A DNA stretch of 64,000 nucleotides from NCBI GenBank assembly GCA_007922305.1, contig ML677335.1:14661734-14725733 (forward strand). The letters run 5' to 3'. The notes below the pieces were generated by a model that had not been told where the DNA came from, did not search any database, and was given only the letters and a program-made list of their open reading frames with translations. This document shows positions 12,226 through 55,776 of this stretch, in pieces (position 1 is the stretch's first letter; each line of letters opens with the position of its first letter). This stretch comes from Dermatemys mawii. Its lineage: Eukaryota > Chordata > Testudines > Dermatemydidae. The position numbers and the translations under genes are program-made.

Positions 12226-12492
12226 TTGTGTACCTTCTTTATGTTTTGTCAAATCTGCAGTGAATGTGTTCTTAAAATGAATATGTGCTGAGTCATCGTC
12301 CGAGACTACTATAATGTGAAATATATGGCAGAATGGAGGTAAAATAGAGCCAGAGACATACAGTTCTCTCCCAACGAGTTCAGTCACAAATTTAGTAACA
12401 CTGTTTTTTAACGAGCATCATCAGCATGAAAACATGTCCTCTGAAATGGGGGCCAAAGAATGAAGGGGCATGCAAATGTTCAGCATATCTGG

Positions 12493-12633
12493 CATAAATA
12501 CCTTGTAATACAGGATACAAAAGTCTCCTGCAAACGCCTGTTCTCACTTTCTGGTGACATTGTAAATAAGAAGTGGGCAACGTTATCTCCCATAAACGGA
12601 AACAAACTAGTTCTTAGTGATTGGTTGAATGAG
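12493..12633 (+). pseudogene. Second copy of hAT dimerisation domain, opposite strand
   Basis: Forty-seven codons without a stop, including CKRLFSLSGDIVNKKWATLS and NKLVLSDWLNE, which match the hATC domain seen on the minus strand at 11779-11927. It belongs to the right arm of the foldback and faces the right end. Confidence 0.72.
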
Positions 12634-12830
12634 AAGTAGGACTGAGTGGACTTGTAGGCTCTAAAGTTTTGCATTGTTTTGTTTTTGAGTACAGTTATGT
12701 AACAAAACAAGTCTACACTTGTAAGTTGCACTTTCACAAGTAGTACAATCTCTTTAGTATTTGTATGAGGTGAATTGAAAAACACTGTTTCTTTTATCAT
12801 TTTACAGTGCAAATATTTGTAATAAAAATA

Positions 12831-13084
12831 CAGTGGAGCCCCGGTATAACACGCCCCAGTATAAGGCGAATCTGGATATAGCACGATTATATTGTGGCTC
12901 CCAAGTCCTTGTTCACTGTCCCCAGCAGGTGCAGGGCCTCAGCTTCTCTCCCCTGCTGGGCAACGGGTAGAGAAGCTGCAGCCCCTGCCTTCTGGGGACT
13001 GAGACCCTGCTATAACATGACCCCACATTTAGCACATTGGGATTTCTTGGATCCCATTTGTCGCGTTATAGTGGGGCTCCACTG
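12831..13084. mobile_element. Tigger-like (pogo/mariner group) MITE, TA-flanked
   Basis: The ends CAGTGGAGCCCCGGTATAAC and GTTATAGTGGGGCTCCACTG are bounded by TA on both sides (12829-12830, 13085-13086). It is inserted in the foldback right arm, whose sequence continues across it. Confidence 0.85.
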
Positions 13085-13289
13085 TAATATAAAGTGAGCA
13101 ATGTACACTTTGTATTCTGTGCGGTAATTAAAATCAATATATTTGAAAATGTGGAAAAACATCCAAAAATGTTTAATATATTTCAGTTGGTATTCTACTG
13201 TTTAACAGTGCAATGAAAACTGCAATTAATCCTTTAATCACAATTAATTTTTTAATTGCATAATTTTTAGTTAATCGCATGATCCCTGC

Positions 13290-14450
13290 CTCATTCAGTG
13301 CAGAAGTTTGATGGACAAAGGGGAAGAATTAAGAATGCAAGGGTAAGTGAATCTGGCATTACAGTACTAACTTTTGACTTGCAAGTTAAGTAATTTTCCT
13401 TTAATGTAGTATTTTTAATATGTAATGTGTAAGCAGATTGTATCTCCTTTTAGCAACACCCTTACACTCAAGTGTTATGTGGAAGCCAATATGTAATGCT
13501 GCCTCAGAAATGCTGCAAATTAAACTTGTATTAATCAGTGTAAAGTCTCTATTGGTCTTGGTCTTTGCAGTCCTCAGACTATTTTTAGAATGAGCCAGGA
13601 CCATTTGTTTAGGATTGGGCTAACAGCTCAACAATAATAGCCTTTTATATATAAATACATATATACCTCTTTCCCATGCCTTGTTCTTAGTGCCTTTGCA
13701 CGAGACTGCAATATCTTTGGGTCTTGCAGGCGTTGTTTTAACTCTTAAGAGGAGCAGTAGCAGGTAGCGATGAAACTGTTTTATGTTGCCATTTGCCAAA
13801 TAAAAATGTATCCTTGCAGAATTCCAATCCATTCTTTCTCATCTGTGTGGGCCCTGAAAGAGCTCTGAGGCAGGGACTGCACCTCGTTGCCAGTAGCGTA
13901 GCTAGGGGGAAATCCGGGGGAGTGACCCTGCACGTTGCCCATTGCTCCAGCTCTTCATGATTCTAGCAACACTCGTCATTGTGCAGTTCTAATTAATTCA
14001 GGCTCTTACGCCGTACCTATTACTTTTAGCTAATGAAACTGGTGTCTGAAAGCAAATCAATGAAGTGACTAATTCTATCAGCGAGAGACAGTTGCTCCTA
14101 CTATATTGCGTAGAAATTAGACCTTTAGTCTGTAATAGATCTGAAAACACTTTGTTAAAAGTTAGAAAAGCCTCCTGATTCCGCTTCCTGCAGTACAAGG
14201 GGTGTGGAGGGAGCAGAGACCCTGAATGACAGGAGCGGTCTGTTCATTGTTCCTGCTGTAAGGAAAGAAAAACAGGAAACGGCTTCAGGGGGTTACATTG
14301 TATGGGCTTCCTGTGACTCAAATACCTTTACAGCCACTGAATACAGGTGTAATAATGTCCCCAAAGCCTACCCCGAGAGCACAGCCCAGCGCACACAGTG
14401 TCCGCTCCCATTGCAAAGGAATAGATTCGCCATAACACGCAACGCAACAC
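13290..14450. other. Intergenic upstream of KIF11 promoter, unassigned
   Basis: No gene or repeat family recognised. CpG content rises after about 14380, where the KIF11 promoter region begins. Confidence 0.4.
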
Positions 14451-14488
14451 GTCCTTCCTCAGAACCATATGACCACTTGCAGGTAGAC

Positions 14489-14508
14489 ACTACAGCTCCC
14501 AGCATGCC
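14489..14508 (+). promoter_or_regulatory. ZNF143/Staf-type motif
   Basis: ACTACAGCTCCCAGCATGCC closely matches the ZNF143 long site (ACTACAnnTCCCAGnnTGC). It lies about 250 bases upstream of the likely KIF11 start site. ZNF143 sites are typical of CpG-rich promoters. Confidence 0.7.
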
Positions 14509-14543
14509 TTGTTTCGGGAAGAGGGACCACTCCCATCACCCGT

Positions 14544-14562
14544 TGCTTCATGGGAGGTAAAG
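14544..14562 (-). promoter_or_regulatory. Second, partial ZNF143-like motif, opposite orientation
   Basis: GCTTCATGGGAGGTAAAG on the plus strand resembles the reverse complement of the ZNF143 site (GCATnnTGGGAnnTGTAGT). It is weaker than the neighbouring copy and 36 bases from it. Confidence 0.4.
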
Positions 14563-14699
14563 CGACCTTGTTCGACCCCCGAACGCCCACGCCCTAAGAG
14601 TGCGCCGTCCGCACGCACTTATAACGTCAGTTGAAGTACAACCCTGCCCCCAAGTTCCCGAAATTTAAAATAAGTCCCATGCTGCACCACGAGCCGCGC

Positions 14700-14750
14700 G
14701 GCTTTCCGTTGATTGGCTGTGGAGGTGCTGGCGCGCGGTTCAAAGCTGTC
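14700..14750 (+). promoter_or_regulatory. KIF11 core promoter: inverted CCAAT box and CHR-like site
   Basis: An inverted CCAAT box (ATTGG, 14712-14716) would bind NF-Y. GCGCGC (14731-14736) followed by TTCAAA (14739-14744), the reverse complement of the CHR core TTTGAA, resembles the CDE/CHR arrangement bound by DREAM and MuvB at G2/M genes. KIF11 is a known G2/M-expressed gene. No TATA box is seen. Confidence 0.55.
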
Positions 14751-14832
14751 GAGGGAAAGGGGCGCCCCTGGCTAGGCGCGTAGCGACGAGAAGAGGCTGG
14801 AGCAGCTCGGCGGGTGACGACGGCGGGCCAGG
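14750..14832 (+). other. KIF11: Candidate KIF11 5'UTR exon
   Basis: A strong donor (CAGG|GTGAGT at 14833) and an acceptor (CTTTCCCCTCCGCAG ending at 15118) would remove 286 bases and place the 12 bases before the ATG in the next exon. The left edge is a guess. The human gene as I recall it has no such intron, so a single longer first exon is the alternative. Confidence 0.45.
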
Positions 14833-15130
14833 GTGAGTCGGGGGCTGAGGAGAGAATCTGCTCAATAATCGCTGGCGGGGCTCCGGAAGGGCTGGTTCCT
14901 GCTTTCCCAGGGAGCCCGCCTGAGCTCGGGGCTCCTTGGCTGGGCGATGCTCCCTCTCCGTGGCCGGCGGTGTGAGGGGGCAGGGCTGATGCTCCCCCCG
15001 GCCGGGTGTCGGGGCAGGGCTATAGGGGGGGGGGGTGGGGTTGTCTGTTATCCCTTCAGCTCTGTCCGCGAACCGGGGGGCAGCCAGTCTGCGCTCACCG
15101 CTTCTTTCCCCTCCGCAGGGTCCCCTGACA

Positions 15131-47444
<32,314 letters not shown>

Positions 47445-47717
47445 GATATTTAATTCATATCATTGCATTTGTAAAACTTACCTCTGATCTTCTGTTCAGT
47501 GTGTATTCTCAACCATTTTCAGGTGCTGTATATAGTGATATTGTTGCAAAATCTAATTTTCTAGGAAGTTGTCCTGCCTTTTTGTCTGAATTTGTTTTTA
47601 TACACTGTAACTTAGTTACATAGCATATACTGTAATTTAGTTACATGGCATTTACAGATTTTTAAAACTTCAAATTATGGCTCTGTATGTTAAATAAAGA
47701 CTTTTAAAATCTAAAGC
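47445..47717 (+). other. KIF11: KIF11 3'UTR
   Basis: AT-rich sequence after the stop, running to just past the AATAAA at 47693-47698. Two similar short blocks (TTAGTTACAT at about 47610 and 47637) form a small local repeat. Confidence 0.8.
47693..47698 (+). terminator. KIF11 polyadenylation signal
   Basis: Canonical AATAAA 249 bases after the stop codon. A second AATAAA at 47768-47773 could serve as an alternative site. Confidence 0.75.
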
Positions 47718-49578
47718 TTATCATTCAAATTAGCCTTTCTGTAGCCATTCTTCCTTTCTTACAAACCAATAAAACAGATTTCAGAAGGCATGGGCAGATG
47801 GGGACAGCTTTCTAAATAGGTCGCTTCTACATTTTTTATTTTATTTTAATTGACTGTAGATATTGGCATTCTGCTTTTATGCCTGCCTCAGTCTGTCTCC
47901 TGTTGCTATGTAGTAGACTGGTGTCAAAGTACTGTCTTTATTATGTAATTAGATATTTCAAAGAAGCCCATCAGAATCTGCAGCAATGCTACAAATACAC
48001 CACTCTAGCCAAAGGACTAGAAAACCCTCTATAAGAGATCTTCTGCCAGTGCAGGATTGTTCATCCTTTTAATATGAAGCAAAATGGCACATGGACTGGG
48101 CATGGTTTATTAGTTTTTATGATCATCAACACTGACAGATATAATGCATGTGTCAGACAATACTGTGCCAAAGTCAAATATCCAAACTCTCCTGAGCTAT
48201 AGCTGTTTTTCCTGCTGTAGCCTGGCCCCCTAATGCTACAACCACCATTTTGATTATACATTTTTACTCTTGGGAATAGTACCTTTTGAGGTGTTCTCCA
48301 GTTAGTGGAGGATGTTCATGTGCTGATAAGCATGAGACAAGTGAAGGGTGTATGGGAACGGGTGGGGAGTGAGGAATGGAATTGTGAAAGTGGGCTGATC
48401 TGTTGCACTGATCAGTTGGAGGGTGCCTATAAATGGGGGCTGATTTCCAGGGTACTTTCTTCTTGGCTTTTCACCCATGTAAACCATGGCCCATCCCCAA
48501 ATCTCAGGTATCAGTCTGAGGTGAATGCTCCATGTGTGTTAGATTAGGAGCTAGTGGGTAACAGGCTGACACCTATTCTAAGGGCCAGGATTCCTGTTTG
48601 AAATGGATTTGCCTCTGTCTGGCAAAGTTTTTCACTACTCTTTCCTTGGCTGAGATGAACTTGGAAAGAGAGAGTTGTCTGCAGAGATGGTCTTTGCCCA
48701 ACTGCCACAGCTACCCAGTGGCTGTCAGAAGATAATTTACATTTAAGTCATTAAAATCATGTTTACATGTAAAACCAATACTGTAGTCCCCCTTTCTATA
48801 TTCAACTTGTTCCCATAATTAGCAGTTGTCATTATGCCGCAGTCTTTTGTATTGACAATACAGAGCAACATCATAGAAGTTGAAATGGAAACTGGAGGGC
48901 CTCTGGCAGTGGAGAGAGAGAGCTGGTGTTCTTGGTACCTGGAGAGGCGGGAGATGCGCATTGCAATAAGCACACAAGCTGGGTGTCATGGCTTTAAAAA
49001 TCAGGAATAATTTTCAAGTCCACATTAATCTCAGAATTAAGAATGAGTGCACACCTCAAAGCTATTAAGCTATCCACAGACTTGGGAAGACTCTGCCCTG
49101 ATTTACACTTGGGCCATAGTTACAATGTTTCATCAGCTATGAGGTCTGAAACATAGAATGGATCTTACAACAGATTCTATGGCCATGAACTAGTGGGACC
49201 TGCCTATTTTGATCTTTATGTAATTGTATCTGCTTCCACTAGATGTCTTCCACCACTCATCTAGTGGAAAGGAGGGGAGGGAGCTGCTATTTCCATTAAC
49301 TACAGCAAAACTATTAGGCTGGAACACTGGTCATAGCTCTGATCATGTATGTCCATGCAGTGGCAATTACGATTTACAATTTAACCTGGATTTGGACTCA
49401 GTTCCAGCTGCTTTCAGTGACTGCATAACTGAAAACTCAGTTTGGGAACTCAATTTGATCACCAATCATTTGGAACTCGACGCTAGAGATTCTCCTAAAT
49501 ATTCACACTTAGTAGGGGTATACATACAAACTGCTTTCTCTGGCCTGTGCTGCAGCACTAACATTCATTCACATGCTT
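47718..49578. other. Intergenic downstream of KIF11, unassigned
   Basis: No exon, RNA gene or repeat family recognised. Short frames lack domain features. Confidence 0.35.
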
Positions 49579-49821
49579 AATTAGTCAATTAAATCTTAAT
49601 TAAATAGCCTCTCTAGAATTGCTATGGCAATTTCCACCTTTTCACGTTCTCTGTATGTATGTATATATATCATCTTCCTACTGTCTGTTCCATTCGATGC
49701 ATCCAATGAAGTGGGCTGTAGCCTACAAAAGCTTATGCTTAAATAAATGTTAGTCTCTAATGTGCCGTAAGTACTCCTGTTCTTTTTGCGGATACAGCCT
49801 AACACGTCTGCTACTCTGAAA
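49579..49821 (+). mobile_element. SINE copy, apparently full length
   Basis: Contains the sequence order ATGCATCCAATGAAGTGGGC, TTAGTCTCTAA, CGGATACAGCCTAACACG and CTGCTACTCTGAAA, a short retroelement that I recall as common in turtle genomes. Target duplication with one mismatch: CATTCACATGCTT (49566-49578) and CATTTACATGCTT (49822-49834). Confidence 0.75.
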
Positions 49822-49834
49822 CATTTACATGCTT

Positions 49835-51883
49835 GTGACTGCGACTTCTGTCTTTACTGAGGTTGCTGCTGGTATACAAACAAGGACTCAAATGATGGCA
49901 ATACTTGTTTAAAACACTTTACAGAGGTCAAACATAGAAGATAGAAAACAATACCTTAAAACCAGGCATTTTAGCTTTTCATAAGCAATAGCTGAAATAG
50001 TTTTAAAAAGCTTTAGTATCAAACTTATACTTCAGTGAGGCTATTTCCATATTCAGACTAGTGTAAGGGGCAGAGTTGGCTTAGAAGAGCCCACCACTCA
50101 AGAAAACAATACTGATTATGTAAATCCTAGATTTTCTTGGGCTCTAACGTGGTACTAGACAACTTTATTAAAAAAAAATTTTTTATCCTGACTGCTTTCC
50201 CCTATCATATGTACATTCCCAACAATAAAAATGAACACTGCTATTCTCTGAACATGATGCAAGGTAATAACATATCAATAAAAGGAAAGAGTACTCTTAC
50301 TTTCATTGGGAATATGTCAAGATGGGAAGCGAAATACAGGCGACAGCTGTTGGGTTTATGATGGGACTAACAAGAAGGGGAGTATAGTCTTCCAATAAAA
50401 TAGCAGCAACCCAGTAGCCCTGCCTGGAGGATATCACCAGTGGAGCTGGGATGCTCTGATTGACCAATTTGGCCTCTAATGATGTTATATCGATACACCA
50501 ACAGCTGGGATCTTATCTATGATTAAAATGAATTCCTAGGTGGCTGGTAATGAGGGAATAAGGAAGGCCATGCTCCACCAATTAAACAAAAACCCTTTGT
50601 GGTAGATGACTTCCCCACTTCTCTCCAGCAATGCACTGGAGAATGCTGCAAGGGGCTGGTTGTATCTAACACAGCAGCACCATGGACTGCAATCAGGATG
50701 GTGGAGCTAGAAGCTTCTAACTCCATTCTTTGTTGACAATATAGAACAATGTGGTGTCAGCATGTTTGTAGACTCTTTCCAGTCCTCTGAATCAAAGTAG
50801 TGTCAGATTCCTATTGCCAGTGAGAGCTCCACTACCCTACTACAAGAGCAACATGAAGGAACCCAAATTGGAAAGTTGAAGAAACTGGCCAGTTTATGAT
50901 TTCAAGGAGGCGACAAGTGCCTGGGACCTGATGAGGTGAAACAGCAGCTGCAGATTTTGTGAGTTGTTTGGGTAAATTGGGGGATAACCCAAGAGGAGAT
51001 AGGGAGCAGAGCAGCTGGAATATGTTTTTTTTCCCATGTGTGAGAGGCTACTTGCTCATGTTTTGAAGGGGTGGGAGTTGCTGCAAAGAAGCTATTGAAG
51101 CAAAGTTTATTTACTGGGGGAAAGGAAAGAGTCTTAAATTGGTTGTTTGCTTTTATTTGGCAGATCAGAAATGATTACTGGAGGTGGGGAAAGACAACTG
51201 TCCACCAGCCCCAGCCTTCCCAGTTATGCTGAGTGCCATCCAAATCAGAGGAAGCCTATAATGACTGGGACAGCTGAAGAGCAGGAGAAGATGGAGGACA
51301 AAAAGTGGCAATTTAAAACATTAAAATGTTCTTTTCCTCAAAAAGACATGAGAGAAGAGGTACAAATGGTCAGGGCACATTAAAAATAAAGACACAAGAT
51401 AGGAAAAGATTAACAAAAAATATACTTGGAGCAGTTGGACAAAGGGGCATACAACCTTTTTCCAACAATTTTTTTTCTTCTCTTATTAGAAACCTTTTCG
51501 TGATAAGAAGGATCTGTTGTATGAATGGTCCACCCCCATAGTTATTTTAGAGTTAAATAGTAATCAACCATTCTAGGCTGTGCATTAGTTAATTACATGT
51601 GTTACAGTATAATAAATGAAATGTGGATCAGCCAGCAGAATAGTACAATGTGCTTTTTGGTTAAACTCAAGCTCAAACTCCACATACACTAAATCCTACA
51701 AGGCTCAAAAGGCCTCTGGTCAGCATGCACCCAGCTGCAGCTGAGGTTAATGTTTAAATCTCTATCAATTCTGGAATGCACCTCGTTCCAGTATGTCTTG
51801 ATAAAGAGGTTGGCCACGAAAGTAGGGCACAATATAATTTTAAAATTCCCTGTCAAGCGGAGGATGCCCATGATTTCATTTTA
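49835..51883. other. Intergenic, unassigned
   Basis: No gene or repeat recognised. Confidence 0.35.
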
Positions 51884-52153
51884 GGGTGACCAGATGTCCC
51901 GTTTTTGACCAGAACACCCCGTCAAAAAGGGATCATGGCGGCTCAGGTCCACACCAAGCGGCTCCCAGGAAGTAGCCGGCATGTTCAGCTCCTAGGCTTA
52001 GGGGTGGCCACGGGGGTACACATGCTGCCCTGCCTCACAGCCACAGCTCTCATTGGCCGGGTCAGGGCAGGGGACAAACTAGCATGATTTGCAAACGCTC
52101 AGCAGTGAGCGGGCAAGATGTTCAGTTTTCTAGAATTAGAAAGTTGGCAACCC
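51884..52153. mobile_element. TA-flanked MITE (GGGTGACCAGATG type)
   Basis: The ends GGGTGACCAGATGTCCC and AGTTGGCAACCC are partly inverted, with TA on both sides (51882-51883, 52154-52155). Confidence 0.6.
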
Positions 52154-52350
52154 TATTTAGGATGGTTACAGTAGAGAAACTTTTTCATGCATAAACGATC
52201 TTGCCATAGCAGATGAAGTTAGAAATAAGTTGCCATTTTTGGTGGGGTCCACAAAAATGCCTTGTGCTTTTTGTGCTGGCTCAGCAGCAGGTGTTAACAA
52301 GGAAACATGATTTCCAGAGCTCTTTAACAGACAACGATCAATGTAATTTA

Positions 52351-52468
52351 GGGAAACCAGACAGCAAGTGTGAAAAATCAGGGCAGGGGGTGGGGGTATA
52401 AGGAGCCTATATAAGTGAAAATCCCAAAATCGGGACTGTTCCTATCAAATTGGGACATCTGGTCACCC
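52351..52468. mobile_element. Minimal 118-bp TA-flanked MITE
   Basis: The ends GGGAAACCAGACAGC and GGGACATCTGGTCACCC are flanked by TA (52349-52350, 52469-52470). Its right end is the perfect complement of the left end of the 51884 element. Confidence 0.7.
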
Positions 52469-52639
52469 TAGTGTAATTTGTCAAATTAAGTTTTTGTTTC
52501 CTTGTTTTCTTTAATTTCAGTTAAAACATTTTTAAGCAGCTAAGAATTCTGTCCTGTTTACAAGCCAAACATTGCAAAATTGTTAGTTCATGAGAACCTG
52601 AAAGGGAAATTGACTAGAAACAAATAGAAATTATATAGT

Positions 52640-52850
52640 CTCTTTTCACCAACTGAGAGATTCTGAGGCCAGAAGGGACCATTTGTCATCATCTAGTCTG
52701 ACATGTGTAACACAAACCACAGAAACTCCCCAAAATAATTCTTAGAGCATGTTTTTTAGAAATACATCCAATCTTGATTTAAAAATTGTCAGTGATAGAG
52801 AATCCACTATAACCCTTGATAAATAATTCCAGTGCTTAATTCATTGTTCA
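52640..52850 (+). mobile_element. Dispersed repeat, CR1-associated type
   Basis: Phrases GAGGCCAGAAGGGACCATTT, CATCATCTAGTCTGACATGT and ATCCAATCTTGATTTAAAAA match a repeat that I recall as widespread in turtles and crocodilians. The family assignment is uncertain. Confidence 0.5.
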
Positions 52851-55114
52851 AACTGAGAGAAACATAAAAATTAAATATCATACATGGTAAAAAAATAAAT
52901 TAGATTTTTTAAATCCATACAGATTTACTCATTTAAGATGTTTCAGTAACACATGCAAATAAATAGTTATTTAATTTTAACCTGTCTGAGTCCCTGTAGC
53001 ATACGTGATGCTAGTATATTAAAGAAAAATCATATTTATATGGTCAGAATTGCACTTTTATTTATAGTAGTTTAATTTAAAACAAAAATATCTGTTTTTC
53101 AGCTCAATTCTACACAAGAAAATCTGCAGTTTTGCAAAATGGAAAATAACAAAATTAGGAAAGGAAATATTCTGTTTATGTTTCTAGGAGTTTATCACAA
53201 ATAATAATAAAAGTAAAATCATATGCTATAGAAATAACTATAACTCCTCAAGTTTCCACTCATAATAATAAGTAGCACTTCATAGGGCTGACTTTCCCAC
53301 TGAGTTCTTACTCTGGTTTTATGCTGGAATGATTCCACTGAAGTCAATTGACTCGTACCAAGGTAATAGATTGGAAGACTAGGCCACGTTTCTTCAAAGT
53401 GTTTTACAAATTTAACACGTATGTTTTATTCCACTATAAGGAACCTAAAGAAACTAGGATCCTGTCTGTTCTATATGGACACTAAAGATCCCATGGCACT
53501 TAGGAGGACTTGTCTTAGCATTCTTGGCTGATATTTCCTCCTTTTTCCCCCAGTGCTGTGCTCTTTTGCTGTCACCCTTCACCCCAGGGGCAACTGCTTT
53601 TCCGTGGTATTCCTGTGCTGGAGTTTGTAAAGTGCCTTTGGGACCCTTCAAGATAAATATCATTTTATTGTACTTTTGTAAAAGGCCCATTAAAATAATG
53701 TGAAAGACTCTCATTGACTTCAATGGGCCTTTAACAAAAATACAATTAAATAAGTGTCTTTGGGAGTAATCAGCATGGACCCTTTTTGCATGAAGGAAAG
53801 AATAAACTCCCAAGTCTACAATAAAATCACACAGTAATTCATGCACTGAATAAACCATCTTCAGGAGCATAACTTTATGCTGATCTCAGGTATCATAGCT
53901 TTCACTGTGATAAATGGAAACCCCTTGACATCTTTATCATAAGGAGAATCTTATTCTGAGTAATGACCACTGTTCTGTGTAAAAATTATGTTGGGAAAAT
54001 GATTGCTCAACTTTCATATAACTTCTGCTACTACTGACACAACCTTACTTAGCTGCATGGCTATAGCACTATCAGTGTGCTCTGGAAATAAAGGAAAAGT
54101 GGATCATTTATCACTTGTTATATCCAGTGTCTCATATGACTTAATTAAAGCAATACACGCTACCTTCATTTCAAAACCAATCTGTCAGATAGATATACAT
54201 ATTCATATGGTCACAATATAATAACGATTGGTGCCAAACTTTTGCTCATATGCTCTGGCAGTTTGTTTTAGGTTCATCACGTCGGATTGAATTTCCTTGC
54301 ATAGATTGATTCAATGCCAGAAAGGAAATTTTATGATGTCTCTTAGTTAATGCAGAAACCAGTCTTATTAATCATAGATTTACAAAGGGCAGTTTTATTA
54401 GATGTTATCCATAGCTTATGTTGACAATTGATTTTCATTGTAGGGCAACTACATTTATTATTTGTAATAAGATAAAGATAATTAAATTGACTTTATAAAG
54501 GTTGCTATCATAAATGTGAGTAGTACCTGTGAATAAGAGGCATAAAACTGCTTTAACTGTGGAATTCAGTAACTGGTAGGTGCTTTCTTTCCATTACATT
54601 TAATAGTTTCTGAGCATTTGTATTCTGAATCCTGTTTTGCAGAGTTTATGTCTAGGCTATTAAAACTTATTTTAGGATGAAGCCTAGTTTTTGGATTTTT
54701 TTCTCTCTAATAAAGCAAAATCAGATGAGCATTTTTCTAGATTATAGGAGTAAAATAAAAAAATCATTTAAAAAGTGCAGCATCCATAGAGATTTCTCTG
54801 TGATCTCAATATTGTAACTTAATTTTTCAAAATGCTATATTTGTTGCAGACATTTAGTCTACAATATGCACTAGGTTTTGGAGTGTCGGTTGGTTTGTTT
54901 TAAAGTAAGTGAGTTTGATGCTTGTGAAAATGAGGGACCGATTACTTTGAGGGAGAAACATGTAGAAATGTTTTAGATTTTTTGGAAGTTGTAATGGTCC
55001 TACTTTACATCTCTCGCTACCTGTAAAACTTTAATACTGTGAATACAACTGTACATGCTCTTTGGAAAGAATGGAAAATTACAACTAATAAATGTTAGTA
55101 AATAAAGTTATAAA
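52851..55114. other. Intergenic, AT-rich, unassigned
   Basis: No gene or repeat family recognised. I cannot judge by eye whether conserved noncoding elements are present. Confidence 0.35.
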
Positions 55115-55640
55115 ATATAAAATTTGCAGATGACACCAAGCTGGGAGATGTTGCAAGGAGAGGATTAGAATTCAAAATAACCTTGACGAATTGGTCTGAA
55201 ATAAACAGGATAAAATTCAGTGAAGATGAGTGCAAAGTGTTACACCTAGTAAGGAAAAATCAAATGCACAAATACAAAATGGGGAATAACTAGCTAGGCA
55301 CTAGTACTGCTGAGAAGATCTATGGATTATCTTGTATCATGAATTGAGCAAACGATGTGATGCAATTGCAAAAGAGTTTGATATAATTCTGGAGTATATT
55401 AAAGCATTGGTGTGTGTAAGACACAGGTGGTAACTGATCCACTCACTCAGCACTGGTGAGGCCTCAGCTGTAGTACTATGTCCAGTTCTGGGCATCACAC
55501 TTTAAGAAAGACATTGACAACTGAAAACAGTCTAGAGGAGAGCAACCAAAATTACAAAAGGTTTAGAAAAATTTGACCTATGAGGAAAGGTTTTGAAAAC
55601 AGGGATATTTAGTCGTGAAAAAAAAAAGACAGTGTATCAT
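55115..55640 (+). mobile_element. CR1 LINE fragment
   Basis: Begins in the RT catalytic block (KFADDTKLGD) and continues through LTNWSEINRIKFSEDECKVL and VRPQL to LTYEERF, with several stops. Confidence 0.8.
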
Positions 55641-55689
55641 GGAGTTCATATTACCTGCTGTCAGATGGTGACATAAATAAGAGTCTAAT

Positions 55690-55776
55690 GTTGATGTTTG
55701 GTATTTAGGCACGGTAATTCTGAGTTAAATCAGTAAGAGTCAGGCACCTAAATACTTTTTGAGAATCTGGGCCTAA
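55690..55776. repeat. Small palindromic element
   Basis: TTGATGTTTGGTATTTAGGC is mirrored by AGGCACCTAAATACTTTTTG, followed by GAGAATCTGGGCC. Related to 62001-62079. Confidence 0.5.

Larger units (their letters stand above)
11405..13289. mobile_element. Long foldback hAT element
   Basis: Two long inverted arms (about 11405-11930 and 12480-13289) share ends built on AATTAAAAAATTGTGATTA and TTAATCGC, and inner blocks such as CCTACAAGTCCACTCAGTCC. Each arm ends inward in a decayed hAT transposase C-terminus pointing outwards. A Tigger-like MITE (12831-13084) is nested in the right arm. No clear target duplication was seen. Confidence 0.8.

Noticed and set aside
15035..15130. In-frame upstream ATG extending KIF11 by 32 residues
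   Set aside because: The extra residues have no counterpart in other Eg5 proteins as I know them, and the region is probably intronic. The ATG at 15131 has a better context.
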